Origin: Phycisphaerales bacterium
GTDB lineage: Bacteria > Planctomycetota > Phycisphaerae > Phycisphaerales > UBA1924
Direction: 5' to 3'
Length of the DNA stretch: 9,276 nucleotides
Assembly: GCA_019747615.1 (NCBI GenBank)
Contig: JAIEQQ010000036.1
Location: forward strand, 1-9,276
The notes beneath the pieces are model-generated. The model did no database searches, had not been told where the DNA came from, and was given only the letters and a program-made list of their open reading frames with translations. This document shows positions 1 through 5,370 of this stretch, piece after piece. Every line of letters starts with the position of its first letter. Within the stretch, counting starts at the first letter, position 1. The position numbers and the translations under genes are program-made.

Positions 1-1
1 C

Positions 2-700
2 GTTTCGCGTCTTGAGAAGATCGAGTTCTACGAATCGCACATCAGCCCGTGGCAGGCGGGGCCTACAAAGATCGGCCTCACTGCGGCACAAGTCACGGCC
101 CTGGCGACGCTGACGGCGCAGGCGCGCACGGCGTACAACGCCGCCGAGGCGGCGCGGCAGGCTTCGAAGGCTGCGACGTTGAATTATTATGAGCGCGTCC
201 GCGCGATGCACAGCGGGCCGGGTGCTGGCAGCGACATGATCGACATCATCAAGAACTTCGCCGACACCACCGGCAACGCGCAGGTGTATGTTGATGCGCA
301 GATCCCCGCGCCCGCCACGCCGGGCACCACGCCGCCGCCGGGCACGCCGTTTGAGTTTACCGTCGGGCTCTTGCAGAACGGCGCGGTGGAACTCAAGTGG
401 AAATGTAACAACCCCAGCGGCACTTCGGGCACGATCTATGAAGTGAAGCGCCGCATCGGCTCCGCGGCCAGCGCGCCCTTCACCTTCGTCGGCGCCACCG
501 GCGTCCGCTCGTTCACCGACGAGACCATTCCGGCTGGCTCCTCGCCCTGCACCTACCAAGTCACCGCCGTCCGCTCCACCGCCCGCGGCAACCCCGCGCA
601 GTTCACCGTCAGCTTCGGCATCGGTGGGGGAGGTGGAGGCAACTTCGCGATCACCGATGTGAGCGGCGAGGACGGGACGAAGGTGAAGCTGGCGGCGTGA
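2..700 (+). CDS. Fibronectin type III-like domain protein, 5' end missing
   Basis: The reading frame is open from base 2 to the TGA at 698-700, giving 232 visible residues; the true start lies left of the window. A TTG at 179 is in frame, but coding sequence clearly continues upstream (the visible N-terminus reads VSRLEKIEFYESHISPW), so it is not the likely start. Visible residues 1-90 look helical and Ala-rich. Residues about 101-116 form a Pro/Thr/Gly linker. Residues about 117-207 resemble a fibronectin type III beta-sandwich (pattern GAVELKWKC ... YEVKRR ... FTDETIPAG ... YQVTAVRS). A run of six glycines (208-213) precedes a short tail. Fn3 domains usually mediate protein or glycan contacts. 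No catalytic motif is visible, and the cellular location cannot be judged without the N-terminus. The gene converges on the 929-1831 gene and shares a terminator with it. The fold is inferred from pattern only. Confidence 0.8.
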   Translation, partial: VSRLEKIEFYESHISPWQAGPTKIGLTAAQVTALATLTAQARTAYNAAEAARQASKAATLNYYERVRAMHSGPGAGSDMIDIIKNFADTTGNAQVYVDAQIPAPATPGTTPPPGTPFEFTVGLLQNGAVELKWKCNNPSGTSGTIYEVKRRIGSAASAPFTFVGATGVRSFTDETIPAGSSPCTYQVTAVRSTARGNPAQFTVSFGIGGGGGGNFAITDVSGEDGTKVKLAA

Positions 701-707
701 ACGGGGA

Positions 708-735
708 AGTGGCAGAGTGGCAGAGTGGCAGAGTG
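708..735. repeat. Direct 8-bp tandem array (GGCAGAGT)n, left arm of an inverted pair
   Basis: The octamer GGCAGAGT is repeated three times (711-734), preceded by AGT and followed by G. It starts eight bases after the stop codon of the fn3-like gene. Its reverse complement recurs at 886-923 on the far side of the terminator, so the two arrays could pair as a long stem. Function unknown. Confidence 0.85.
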
Positions 736-743
736 CTTCGCCC

Positions 744-800
744 GATTGCCGATTGCCTATTGCCGCCAGTCTTCAGTTGTCAGTCATCAGTGGTCAGCAG
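744..800. repeat. Two adjacent 7-bp tandem repeats
   Basis: GATTGCC, GATTGCC and TATTGCC run head to tail at 744-764. After a short break, CAGTTGT, CAGTCAT and CAGTGGT run at 774-794, followed by CAGCAG. Both series have a strict 7-bp period but different sequences. They recall the short tandemly repeated heptamers known from cyanobacterial intergenic regions; that comparison is by style, not by sequence. Confidence 0.75.
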
Positions 801-810
801 AAAGAACACA

Positions 811-842
811 AAACGCCCCGGGCAAGCCCGGGGCGTTTCTTT
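811..842. terminator. Bidirectional intrinsic terminator
   Basis: AAACGCCCCGGGC (811-823) is perfectly complementary to GCCCGGGGCGTTT (826-838), with AA between; sterically this is a stem of about 11 bp closed by a small loop. T-rich sequence follows on both strands (TTTCTTTG on plus, TTTTGTG on minus). It lies between two convergent genes ending at 700 and 929 and probably terminates both. Confidence 0.85.
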
Positions 843-885
843 GTGATGCGACTCAGTCGACGTGGCAGGCCGCTCCGTGTGGCTC

Positions 886-923
886 GGCACTCTGCCACTC
901 TGCCACTTTGCCACTCTGCCACT
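886..923. repeat. Inverted 8-bp array (ACTCTGCC)n, right arm
   Basis: This segment reads ACTCTGCC, ACTCTGCC, ACTTTGCC, ACTCTGCC and then ACTTC. It is the reverse complement of the array at 708-735 with one extra, slightly diverged unit. It ends five bases before the stop codon of the minus-strand gene, so each array abuts the 3' end of a convergent gene and the terminator lies between them. Confidence 0.85.
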
Positions 924-928
924 TCCGA

Positions 929-1831
929 TCAGGCGCGACGGCGGCGCGTCGCCACCATGCCCGCGACGCCCAGGAGCGCCGCGGCGCCGGGGGTCGGGAT
1001 CGTGTAGTTGACCGAGTAGTACGCCGTGACCGAGCGGGACTGGCCCGCGGCGATGGTGACGTCCCACGAGTAGCCCGAGGCGGCGTCGGTGGCGGCCGGG
1101 ATGTTGATCGTGTTGTTGTGCAGGCCGCCGTTGGCGCTGTTGGCGGCGCCGCTGCCGGTGGTGTAGACGTTGGCGGGGGTTGCGCCGCGGTAGGTGCCGG
1201 GATTGTCGGCGTAGTGGATCATGTACATGCTGGCGGCGCCGGCGGTCTCATCCGAGCGGATGCCCACGAGGCTGCCGAAGCTCTGGAGCGCGGGGTTCAG
1301 CGCGTCGCCGGCGCTGGTGCCTAGGAGCTGGTGGTCGGCCGAGTTGAAGAGGCGCAGGCCCAGGGCGTTGACCGTGCTGGGGTTGGTGATGGTCAGCGTG
1401 ATCTGGAGCAGGGCGCTGTTGGCCACCGGCTGGGTGAGGGCGAAGTCAAAGCGGGCGTTGAACAGGCCGCCGGCGGTGCTGCCGATGCCGTTGCGCGACC
1501 AGGAGCCGTTGCCGCCGCTGGCGGTCTCGGTCACGCCGTTGCCGAAGCCCTGGCTGGCGAAGGTATTGACGTTGGACGAGAGGCCCTGGCCGGTGTAGCG
1601 GAAGCCCCAGGTGTCGTGGCGGAGGGCGGCGGTGGCCGAGGTGCGGCTGCTGGCGCCCGAGACCGTGAGGGCCGTGGCGGCCGAGGACGAGGTCGTCGCC
1701 CAACTGGCGTAGGGGTTGTTGAACGACGCGGTGGAGTACGTCGCGGTGCCCGCGGTGAGGGTGAACCCGCTCTGGGCGGAGGCCGCGGCGGTCAGGCCGG
1801 CGACAGCGATCAATGCGATGACACTCTTCAT
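929..1831 (-). CDS. Secreted PEP-CTERM-like surface protein, function unknown
   Basis: A 300-residue protein. The start ATG (1829-1831) has an AGGAG Shine-Dalgarno at 1839-1843 with a 7-nt spacer. Residues 1-20 form a signal peptide (KS, then a hydrophobic Ala/Val/Leu core, likely cleaved after ASA before Q20). The body is rich in Ala, Ser, Thr, Asn and Gly and is probably all-beta. No enzyme motif was recognised. The C-terminus is a sorting-like tail: PTPG at 279-282, a hydrophobic stretch 283-294, then RRRR at 296-299. This matches the architecture of PEP-CTERM signals, which in other bacteria are processed by exosortase, but Glu of the P-E-P motif is Thr and Gly follows. By analogy the protein is exported, held in the membrane and processed at the surface. 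No exosortase is in the window. It is convergent with the fn3-like gene and divergent from the 2647 gene. Confidence 0.9.
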   Translation of the reverse strand: MKSVIALIAVAGLTAAASAQSGFTLTAGTATYSTASFNNPYASWATTSSSAATALTVSGASSRTSATAALRHDTWGFRYTGQGLSSNVNTFASQGFGNGVTETASGGNGSWSRNGIGSTAGGLFNARFDFALTQPVANSALLQITLTITNPSTVNALGLRLFNSADHQLLGTSAGDALNPALQSFGSLVGIRSDETAGAASMYMIHYADNPGTYRGATPANVYTTGSGAANSANGGLHNNTINIPAATDAASGYSWDVTIAAGQSRSVTAYYSVNYTIPTPGAAALLGVAGMVATRRRRA

Positions 1832-1838
1832 GCTCTCT

Positions 1839-1843
1839 CTCCT
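1839..1843 (-). promoter_or_regulatory. Shine-Dalgarno for the 929-1831 gene
   Basis: On the minus strand AGGAG sits seven bases upstream of ATG, within AGGAGAGAGAGCATG. It fixes the start directly before a well-formed signal peptide. Confidence 0.8.
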
Positions 1844-1990
1844 GCAAAGTGGCGGTCGGGGTCCGGCGACATTCCTCGTCGCATCAGCACCGACCGTGGT
1901 GGGCAGGCCGGGGTCCGCGAACGTCTCGCGAAACGGCCCGAACTCGCCGATTGCAAAATAGAGGCAAAGTCGAGCTCAAGCCATTGATTT

Positions 1991-2038
1991 CACCCCCGAT
2001 AAGGTAAAAGCCGGGTTCAAGGTGCGTTTTCGGGGGTG
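1991..2038. repeat. Inverted repeat with 9-bp arms
   Basis: CACCCCCGA (1991-1999) is the exact reverse complement of TCGGGGGTG (2030-2038); 30 bases separate the arms. It lies about 160 bp upstream of the minus-strand start at 1831. It could be a protein-binding dyad or an RNA hairpin, or part of a dispersed repeat. Confidence 0.6.
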
Positions 2039-2098
2039 CGATGGTAGTGAAACCCCCAAGCCAGCCGAGCCGGGAAGGGTTCGCCGGTTCGCAGACGG

Positions 2099-2114
2099 CA
2101 CCCAATCACGGGTG
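2099..2114. repeat. Short hairpin
   Basis: CACCC (2099-2103) and GGGTG (2110-2114) can pair around the loop AATCAC. The stem is short and no T-tract follows, so it is not called a terminator. Confidence 0.4.
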
Positions 2115-2124
2115 AACTCCGCCA

Positions 2125-2192
2125 CCCCCTCCCTTCCCCTTCCCCTTCCCCTTTCCCTTCCCCTCTCCCTCCGCTCTCCTCCCCTCCCCTCC
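2125..2192. repeat. Polypyrimidine tract with TTCCCC tandem repeats; G4-prone on minus strand
   Basis: Sixty-seven of 68 bases are C or T, the only purine being G at 2173. Within it TTCCCC occurs at 2134, 2140 and 2146, then TTTCCC at 2152 and TTCCCC at 2158, a strict 6-bp period. The minus strand therefore carries runs of three to four Gs separated by AA or AAA, which fits the general G-quadruplex rule. The mirror-like homopurine/homopyrimidine composition could also favour triplex DNA. Confidence 0.8.
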
Positions 2193-2218
2193 GTGTACCT
2201 CCGCGTCCTCCGTGTACA
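2189..2218. repeat. 9/10-bp degenerate tandem repeat (CCTCCGYGTac type), first cluster
   Basis: Three units share CTCCGYGT: CTCCGTGTAC, CTCCGCGTC and CTCCGTGTAC, with spacing of 10 then 9 bp. A related cluster occurs at 2350-2390. On the minus strand it reads as repeated CGGAGG. This type of 'CTCTGTGTcCTCCGTGT' repeat is, to my knowledge, scattered through intergenic DNA of several bacterial phyla; its role is unknown. Confidence 0.65.
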
Positions 2219-2263
2219 AGGTCCCCGGCCTTTTTCGCGTTCACTCATGTTGGCCTTTCCCCC

Positions 2264-2291
2264 CTCGGCCCTCGGCCCACAAATCTCGGCC
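2264..2291. repeat. 7-bp tandem repeat CTCGGCC
   Basis: CTCGGCC occurs at 2264, 2271 and 2285. All are in the same 7-bp phase, with one degenerated unit (CACAAAT) at 2278. Confidence 0.7.
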
Positions 2292-2296
2292 CTCTC

Positions 2297-2323
2297 CCAT
2301 CCCTTCCATTCCTTCCGTCCCTT
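2297..2323. repeat. 9-bp tandem repeat CCRTYCCTT
   Basis: CCATCCCTT (2297), CCATTCCTT (2306) and CCGTCCCTT (2315) follow head to tail, each differing by one or two bases. It directly follows the CTCGGCC heptamers, adding to the mosaic of unrelated tandem repeats. Confidence 0.7.
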
Positions 2324-2349
2324 CGTTGAAACACCGGCCTTCCGGCCTT

Positions 2350-2390
2350 TCTCTGCGTTCCCCTGCACTCCCCGCGTCCTCTGCGTACCT
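2350..2390. repeat. 9/10-bp degenerate tandem repeat, second cluster
   Basis: Units CTCTGCGTT, CCCTGCACT, CCCGCGTC and CTCTGCGTAC repeat with a 9-10 bp period. They share the pyrimidine-GCGT core with the cluster at 2189-2218 in the same orientation, so both probably derive from one repeat family. Confidence 0.6.
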
Positions 2391-2417
2391 CGATGTCTTG
2401 GAGGATCTCGATGCCCG

Positions 2418-2444
2418 AGGCTGAAGCCTGAGCTTGCGCTCAGG
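2418..2444. repeat. REP-like compound hairpin
   Basis: Two overlapping hairpins: AGGC-TGAA-GCCT (2418-2429) and CCTGAGC-TTGC-GCTCAGG (2427-2444, 7-bp perfect stem). They share bases and are mutually exclusive as drawn. The 10-mer CTGAGCTTGC within it recurs in inverse orientation at 9088-9097. There is no T-tract, so it is not a typical terminator; a dispersed extragenic palindrome is more likely. Confidence 0.55.
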
Positions 2445-2463
2445 GCTCCCTTGATCCCAACCC

Positions 2464-2477
2464 GCGACTCGCGACTC
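2464..2477. repeat. Duplicated heptamer GCGACTC
   Basis: GCGACTC is repeated twice in tandem, followed closely by a run of six T at 2481-2486. It continues the 7-bp periodicity seen at 744-800 and 2264-2291 with yet another sequence. Confidence 0.55.
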
Positions 2478-2634
2478 AGATTTTTTCCAAGATGCTGCAA
2501 GGTTCGGCGCGCTGGCGGCAAGTCTTCGTGTCGGGTGTCTCTGGGTTCGGTTCAAGGCCGCGACTCACCACACCCGCCCACGCGTTCGCCCTCGTGTTCA
2601 AGTCCACGCCCGCGCAGTTCGCTCGGGCATCATC

Positions 2635-2640
2635 AAGGAG
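2635..2640 (+). promoter_or_regulatory. Shine-Dalgarno for the 2647-3408 gene
   Basis: AAGGAG lies six bases upstream of the ATG at 2647, a near-ideal site that selects this start, directly before a signal peptide. Confidence 0.8.
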
Positions 2641-2646
2641 AAAGAG

Positions 2647-3408
2647 ATGAAACTTCGCACCGCAGCGTCCCTGTTCGCCCTGGCCGCCCTGACATCAACG
2701 CTGGCCCCCAGCGCCAGCGCGTCGATCTACAACATCGACTGGCTGCAGATGTCGCCCCCGGCGTTCGGCACCTCAGTGCCCAACGGCTCGGTGTACAACC
2801 TGCCGGGCGTGGGCAACGTTACCGTGACATACTCGATCCCGTCGACCTTCCTGCACGCTCGCGGCAACAACCCGCTGCTGACTACCGGCAACGTGGTCTC
2901 CGGCCCGGACACCTATACCTGGAACAACTGGGAGCTCTTTGCTGCGACGCTCCTGAGCGGGCCGGATCCGCTGGTGGCGGTGCCGTGGAGAGTGACGTTT
3001 AGCTGGACGACGCCCGTCCCGGCGAACCAGATCTACGTCGGCGTCGCGGGCCTCGGGCGGACGACGAGCTTCGGCGGTGGACAGACTACCGCGACGGTGA
3101 ATCAGAACGGCACCTTCCTGGGCGACTACACCGGCGGCGGCAACTACGGCCTCAACCAGTTCACCAGCGGCCCGGGCACCTTCACGCTCAACAACTCCGT
3201 CACCGGCGCTGGCGGCGTAGACCCGCACTGGAACACCGCCCTGGGCGTTGTTCAGATCAACGACGCGAACCTGACCTCGATCACCATCGACTTCTCCCAC
3301 ATCCGCGGCGACGGCGCCGGAGCCAACATCGGCTTCGCAGTCCCCGCGCCCGGCGCTGGCGCGATGCTGGCCCTGGCCGGCCTGATCGCCGGTCGTCGTC
3401 GCCGCTGA
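2647..3408 (+). CDS. Secreted PEP-CTERM-like surface protein, function unknown
   Basis: A 253-residue protein. The start is supported by AAGGAG six bases upstream. Residues 1-25 form a signal peptide (KLR, hydrophobic Ala/Leu core, likely cleavage after ASA at 25). The mature part looks all-beta, rich in Gly, Asn, Thr and aromatic residues, with a WxVTFSWTTPVPANQIYVGV segment near the middle. It resembles the general style of PEP-CTERM cargo proteins, but no named domain can be assigned. The C-terminal tail has PAPG at 233-236, a hydrophobic segment 237-248 and RRRR at 250-253. It has the same build as the tail of the 929-1831 protein, again lacking the Glu of canonical PEP-CTERM. Predicted fate: export, membrane retention through the tail, possible exosortase-type processing. 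It is a single-gene unit followed by its own strong terminator. Confidence 0.9.
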   Translation: MKLRTAASLFALAALTSTLAPSASASIYNIDWLQMSPPAFGTSVPNGSVYNLPGVGNVTVTYSIPSTFLHARGNNPLLTTGNVVSGPDTYTWNNWELFAATLLSGPDPLVAVPWRVTFSWTTPVPANQIYVGVAGLGRTTSFGGGQTTATVNQNGTFLGDYTGGGNYGLNQFTSGPGTFTLNNSVTGAGGVDPHWNTALGVVQINDANLTSITIDFSHIRGDGAGANIGFAVPAPGAGAMLALAGLIAGRRRR

Positions 3409-3452
3409 GCACGACGGGCAGGGATCGTCAGAACTCTTCATTTTCGCACACC

Positions 3453-3490
3453 ACACTGAGTCCCGGAGCAATCCGGGGCTCGGTGTTTTT
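3453..3490 (+). terminator. Intrinsic terminator of the 2647-3408 gene
   Basis: Bases 3453-3467 pair with 3472-3486 in a 15-bp stem (two G-T wobbles) closed by a GCAA tetraloop of the stable GNRA class. TTTTT (3486-3490) follows on the plus strand only. It lies 45 bp past the stop codon. It lacks a T-tract on the minus strand, so it should not terminate the opposing gene efficiently. Confidence 0.9.
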
Positions 3491-3501
3491 GAGGCTGGCT
3501 G

Positions 3502-3515
3502 ATTGTCACGACAAT
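3502..3515. repeat. Perfect 6-bp dyad ATTGTC-AC-GACAAT
   Basis: ATTGTC and GACAAT are exact reverse complements around a 2-bp centre. Immediately to its right GCACGG (3516-3521) can pair with CCGTGC (3533-3538). Being between convergent genes, it is more likely a 3' structural element than an operator. Confidence 0.45.
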
Positions 3516-3611
3516 GCACGGCGCGGCGCGAACCGTGCGGCGCGGCAAAAGCGGCTGCGGATTCAGCGATGGTCCGGTCGCACGTGCCGCGAGCGCCAAG
3601 CGGCGTGAGCG

Positions 3612-5237
3612 TCAGGGCAGGGGCGCGGCGATCTGATACTGCACCGTAACGCCGCGGAAAGAGATGTCGCCGGTCACGGCGGGCGTCACCCATGTGACGC
3701 GGACGAAGAACATATCGGCGTCGTTATCAACGCCCGAGGGAGTTGCGGGGAGGGTGATGGTCTGGATCGCCGTTGATGCGGCGCCGCTGGAGGTCAGGTT
3801 CGCGCGGCCGACGACGATCGAGCTGGCCTTCGGCGCCGCCAGGAGCGTCGCGGAGATCGAGTTCGCGCTCGAGTTGTCGATGTAGTGCAGTTGAAAGGAC
3901 GTGATGTTCGCGCCGTCGGGCAGGTTGAGTGGCGCGAGCATCGTCACGGTCTGGCCAGCGGTCGTGCCCGACACGTTCGCGCTCGTCGGCAGGCTCACGC
4001 CCATGGCCAGGTCTTGGCGGTGGAACGCCATCGCCGGAATGGAGAGCGTGCGGGTCGTGCCGGGGATGATGATCGCGCCGCCGGTGATGCGGAGATCGCC
4101 ATCGACATGAAGGCGTGAGAGCGGGGCGGTGACGTTCACACCCACTTCACCGGTGGAGAGCATGGTGAGGCCGGCGGTGTTGCTGCCGGTGGCGGGTCTG
4201 ATACGGAGCTTGCTGGCGCCTTCGGTTGCGCCGGGGCCCGTGGCGCGGAACTGGAAGCGGCCGGCGCCGAACGTGCCGGTTTCGTTTTCAATCGCGAGGG
4301 TGACGTATCCGTTTGTTGCGCCGCCGGTGAGCGAAAAGAGCCGATCGGTCGAGAAGTTGGAGATCTGCAGCGGCAGCGAAGAGGCGAAGGAGCCCTCGGC
4401 GCGGAAGACGACGGAGAAGACCAGATCAGCGCCGGTCAGAAAGTTGGCATCGCCGCCGCTGTACGGGTTGGCGGTGCTGTATCGGACGCCCAGGGTGTTG
4501 GTGGTGTTGATGACAAGGCGGAGCACCGATCCGCCGGAAACACTCGTGCCGGCCGGAAAGGTAAACGAGACAAAGCTGGTGCCCACCGGCGCGATGGCGG
4601 TGCTGCTGGCGATGATTGTGCTCGAGCCCTGGCGGAGCTGGAGGGTGACGGGCTGCGGGGCCGCGGCGGTGTTGACCAGCCGGAGCTCGACCAAGTCCAC
4701 GTCACCCGCTCGCGAAGGTGTGACAACTTGGATCACCTCAGCGCTGATCTGAAACGTGTTGTTTTCGCTGAAGTTGAACTGGTCGGCAACGCTGGTGCCC
4801 GCGCGCCCCAGGCCCACGAGCCCCGCGGCCAGCGGCGCGGGAGTGATGACCTGCCGCGGCGTGAGCGCGGTGAAGGGGCCAGCACCGCCGGCGGGCGTGC
4901 GGACGGAGATCTCGACGCTCGCCTGCTGGAAGGTGGGAACGCCGTTGATGAACAAGTTCACGGCGGCAATGTCTTGGCCGAAGTCCAGCAGCACGGTGAA
5001 GAGGCCGCCGGTGACCTGAACGTTCGAGCGGTCGATGGGAGCGCCTTTGGCGTCGGCACCTTTGAAGAGTTGGAACCGCAGGTCCGCCGTGCCCGTGTAG
5101 GGCGCGCCGGAGAGATCATGGCGGCCCTGGTACGTGAAGGCGGTGCCGGGGTTCTGGGCAAGCGCGATCGACGGCGCCAACACGCAGGTCCCAAAAATGA
5201 GTGCGCAGGCGATCAAGAAGACTCGGAGGTGCGTCAT
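3612..5237 (-). CDS. Secreted modular fibre-like protein lacking S74 domain
   Basis: A 541-residue protein. Signal peptide 1-27, cleavage likely after ALA before QNP. Residues about 33-137 carry the fibre-like module shared with the two next minus-strand proteins: FTYQGR at 34-39, GGLFTVLLDFG at 77-87, LTPRQVITPAP at 125-135. Residues about 150-280 form a beta-rich domain (NPYSGGDANF ... DLVFSVVFRA). Residues about 295-385 show a pattern typical of fibre shafts that precede S74 domains (VGVNVTAPLSRLHVDGDLRI, 365-384). Instead of S74 it ends in another beta-rich domain, about 395-541 (LPDGANITSFQLHYIDNSSANS ..., residues 439-460). The family pattern implies a secreted or surface structural protein; no enzyme motif was seen. 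The ATG at 5235-5237 has only a weak GGGG upstream and no proper Shine-Dalgarno, yet it directly precedes the signal peptide. It lies 133 bp downstream of its S74-bearing paralogue. Confidence 0.88.
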   Translation of the reverse strand: MTHLRVFLIACALIFGTCVLAPSIALAQNPGTAFTYQGRHDLSGAPYTGTADLRFQLFKGADAKGAPIDRSNVQVTGGLFTVLLDFGQDIAAVNLFINGVPTFQQASVEISVRTPAGGAGPFTALTPRQVITPAPLAAGLVGLGRAGTSVADQFNFSENNTFQISAEVIQVVTPSRAGDVDLVELRLVNTAAAPQPVTLQLRQGSSTIIASSTAIAPVGTSFVSFTFPAGTSVSGGSVLRLVINTTNTLGVRYSTANPYSGGDANFLTGADLVFSVVFRAEGSFASSLPLQISNFSTDRLFSLTGGATNGYVTLAIENETGTFGAGRFQFRATGPGATEGASKLRIRPATGSNTAGLTMLSTGEVGVNVTAPLSRLHVDGDLRITGGAIIIPGTTRTLSIPAMAFHRQDLAMGVSLPTSANVSGTTAGQTVTMLAPLNLPDGANITSFQLHYIDNSSANSISATLLAAPKASSIVVGRANLTSSGAASTAIQTITLPATPSGVDNDADMFFVRVTWVTPAVTGDISFRGVTVQYQIAAPLP

Positions 5238-5370
5238 CCCCAGAGACTACCGCACGCGGCGCGAAATGCCAGCCACTTTGGCGGGAACTTGTTCGGGCTG
5301 AAGTGCGGGAGGTTCGGCAATTCTGATATGGACTGCTGACAAACCGAACCGTCAGCTCGCAGCGCCAGAC

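Larger units (their letters stand above)
1832..2646. other. 815-bp repeat-rich intergenic region between divergent genes
   Basis: No convincing gene was found: long open frames here have low-complexity translations and no start signals or family resemblance. The left end holds the leader of the minus-strand gene and an unusually AT-rich patch (about 1955-2010) where its promoter may lie, although no good -35/-10 pair stood out. Then come an inverted repeat (1991-2038), a small hairpin (2099-2114), a polypyrimidine tract (2125-2192), several tandem repeats with 7-, 9- and 10-bp periods (2189-2390), a compound hairpin (2418-2444) and a duplicated heptamer (2464-2477). The last 150 bases lead into the plus-strand gene at 2647. 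The repeats are listed individually. Confidence 0.7.

Noticed and set aside
708..923. CRISPR array
   Set aside because: The repeats are 7-8 bp, contiguous without spacers, and no cas genes are present.
1331..1987. 218-codon plus-strand open frame
   Set aside because: Antisense to the PEP-CTERM-like gene; composition almost entirely Gly, Ala, Arg and Val, typical of GC-rich shadow frames.
2022..3002. Long plus-strand open frame of 326 codons across the intergenic region
   Set aside because: Its first part is a translation of pyrimidine-rich repeats and its second part overlaps the well-supported 2647-3408 gene out of frame; no start signal or family likeness.
5332..5360. GCTGAC/GTCAGC stem as terminator of the 5371-7296 gene
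   Set aside because: Six-bp stem with a 10-base loop and no following T-run on the minus strand.
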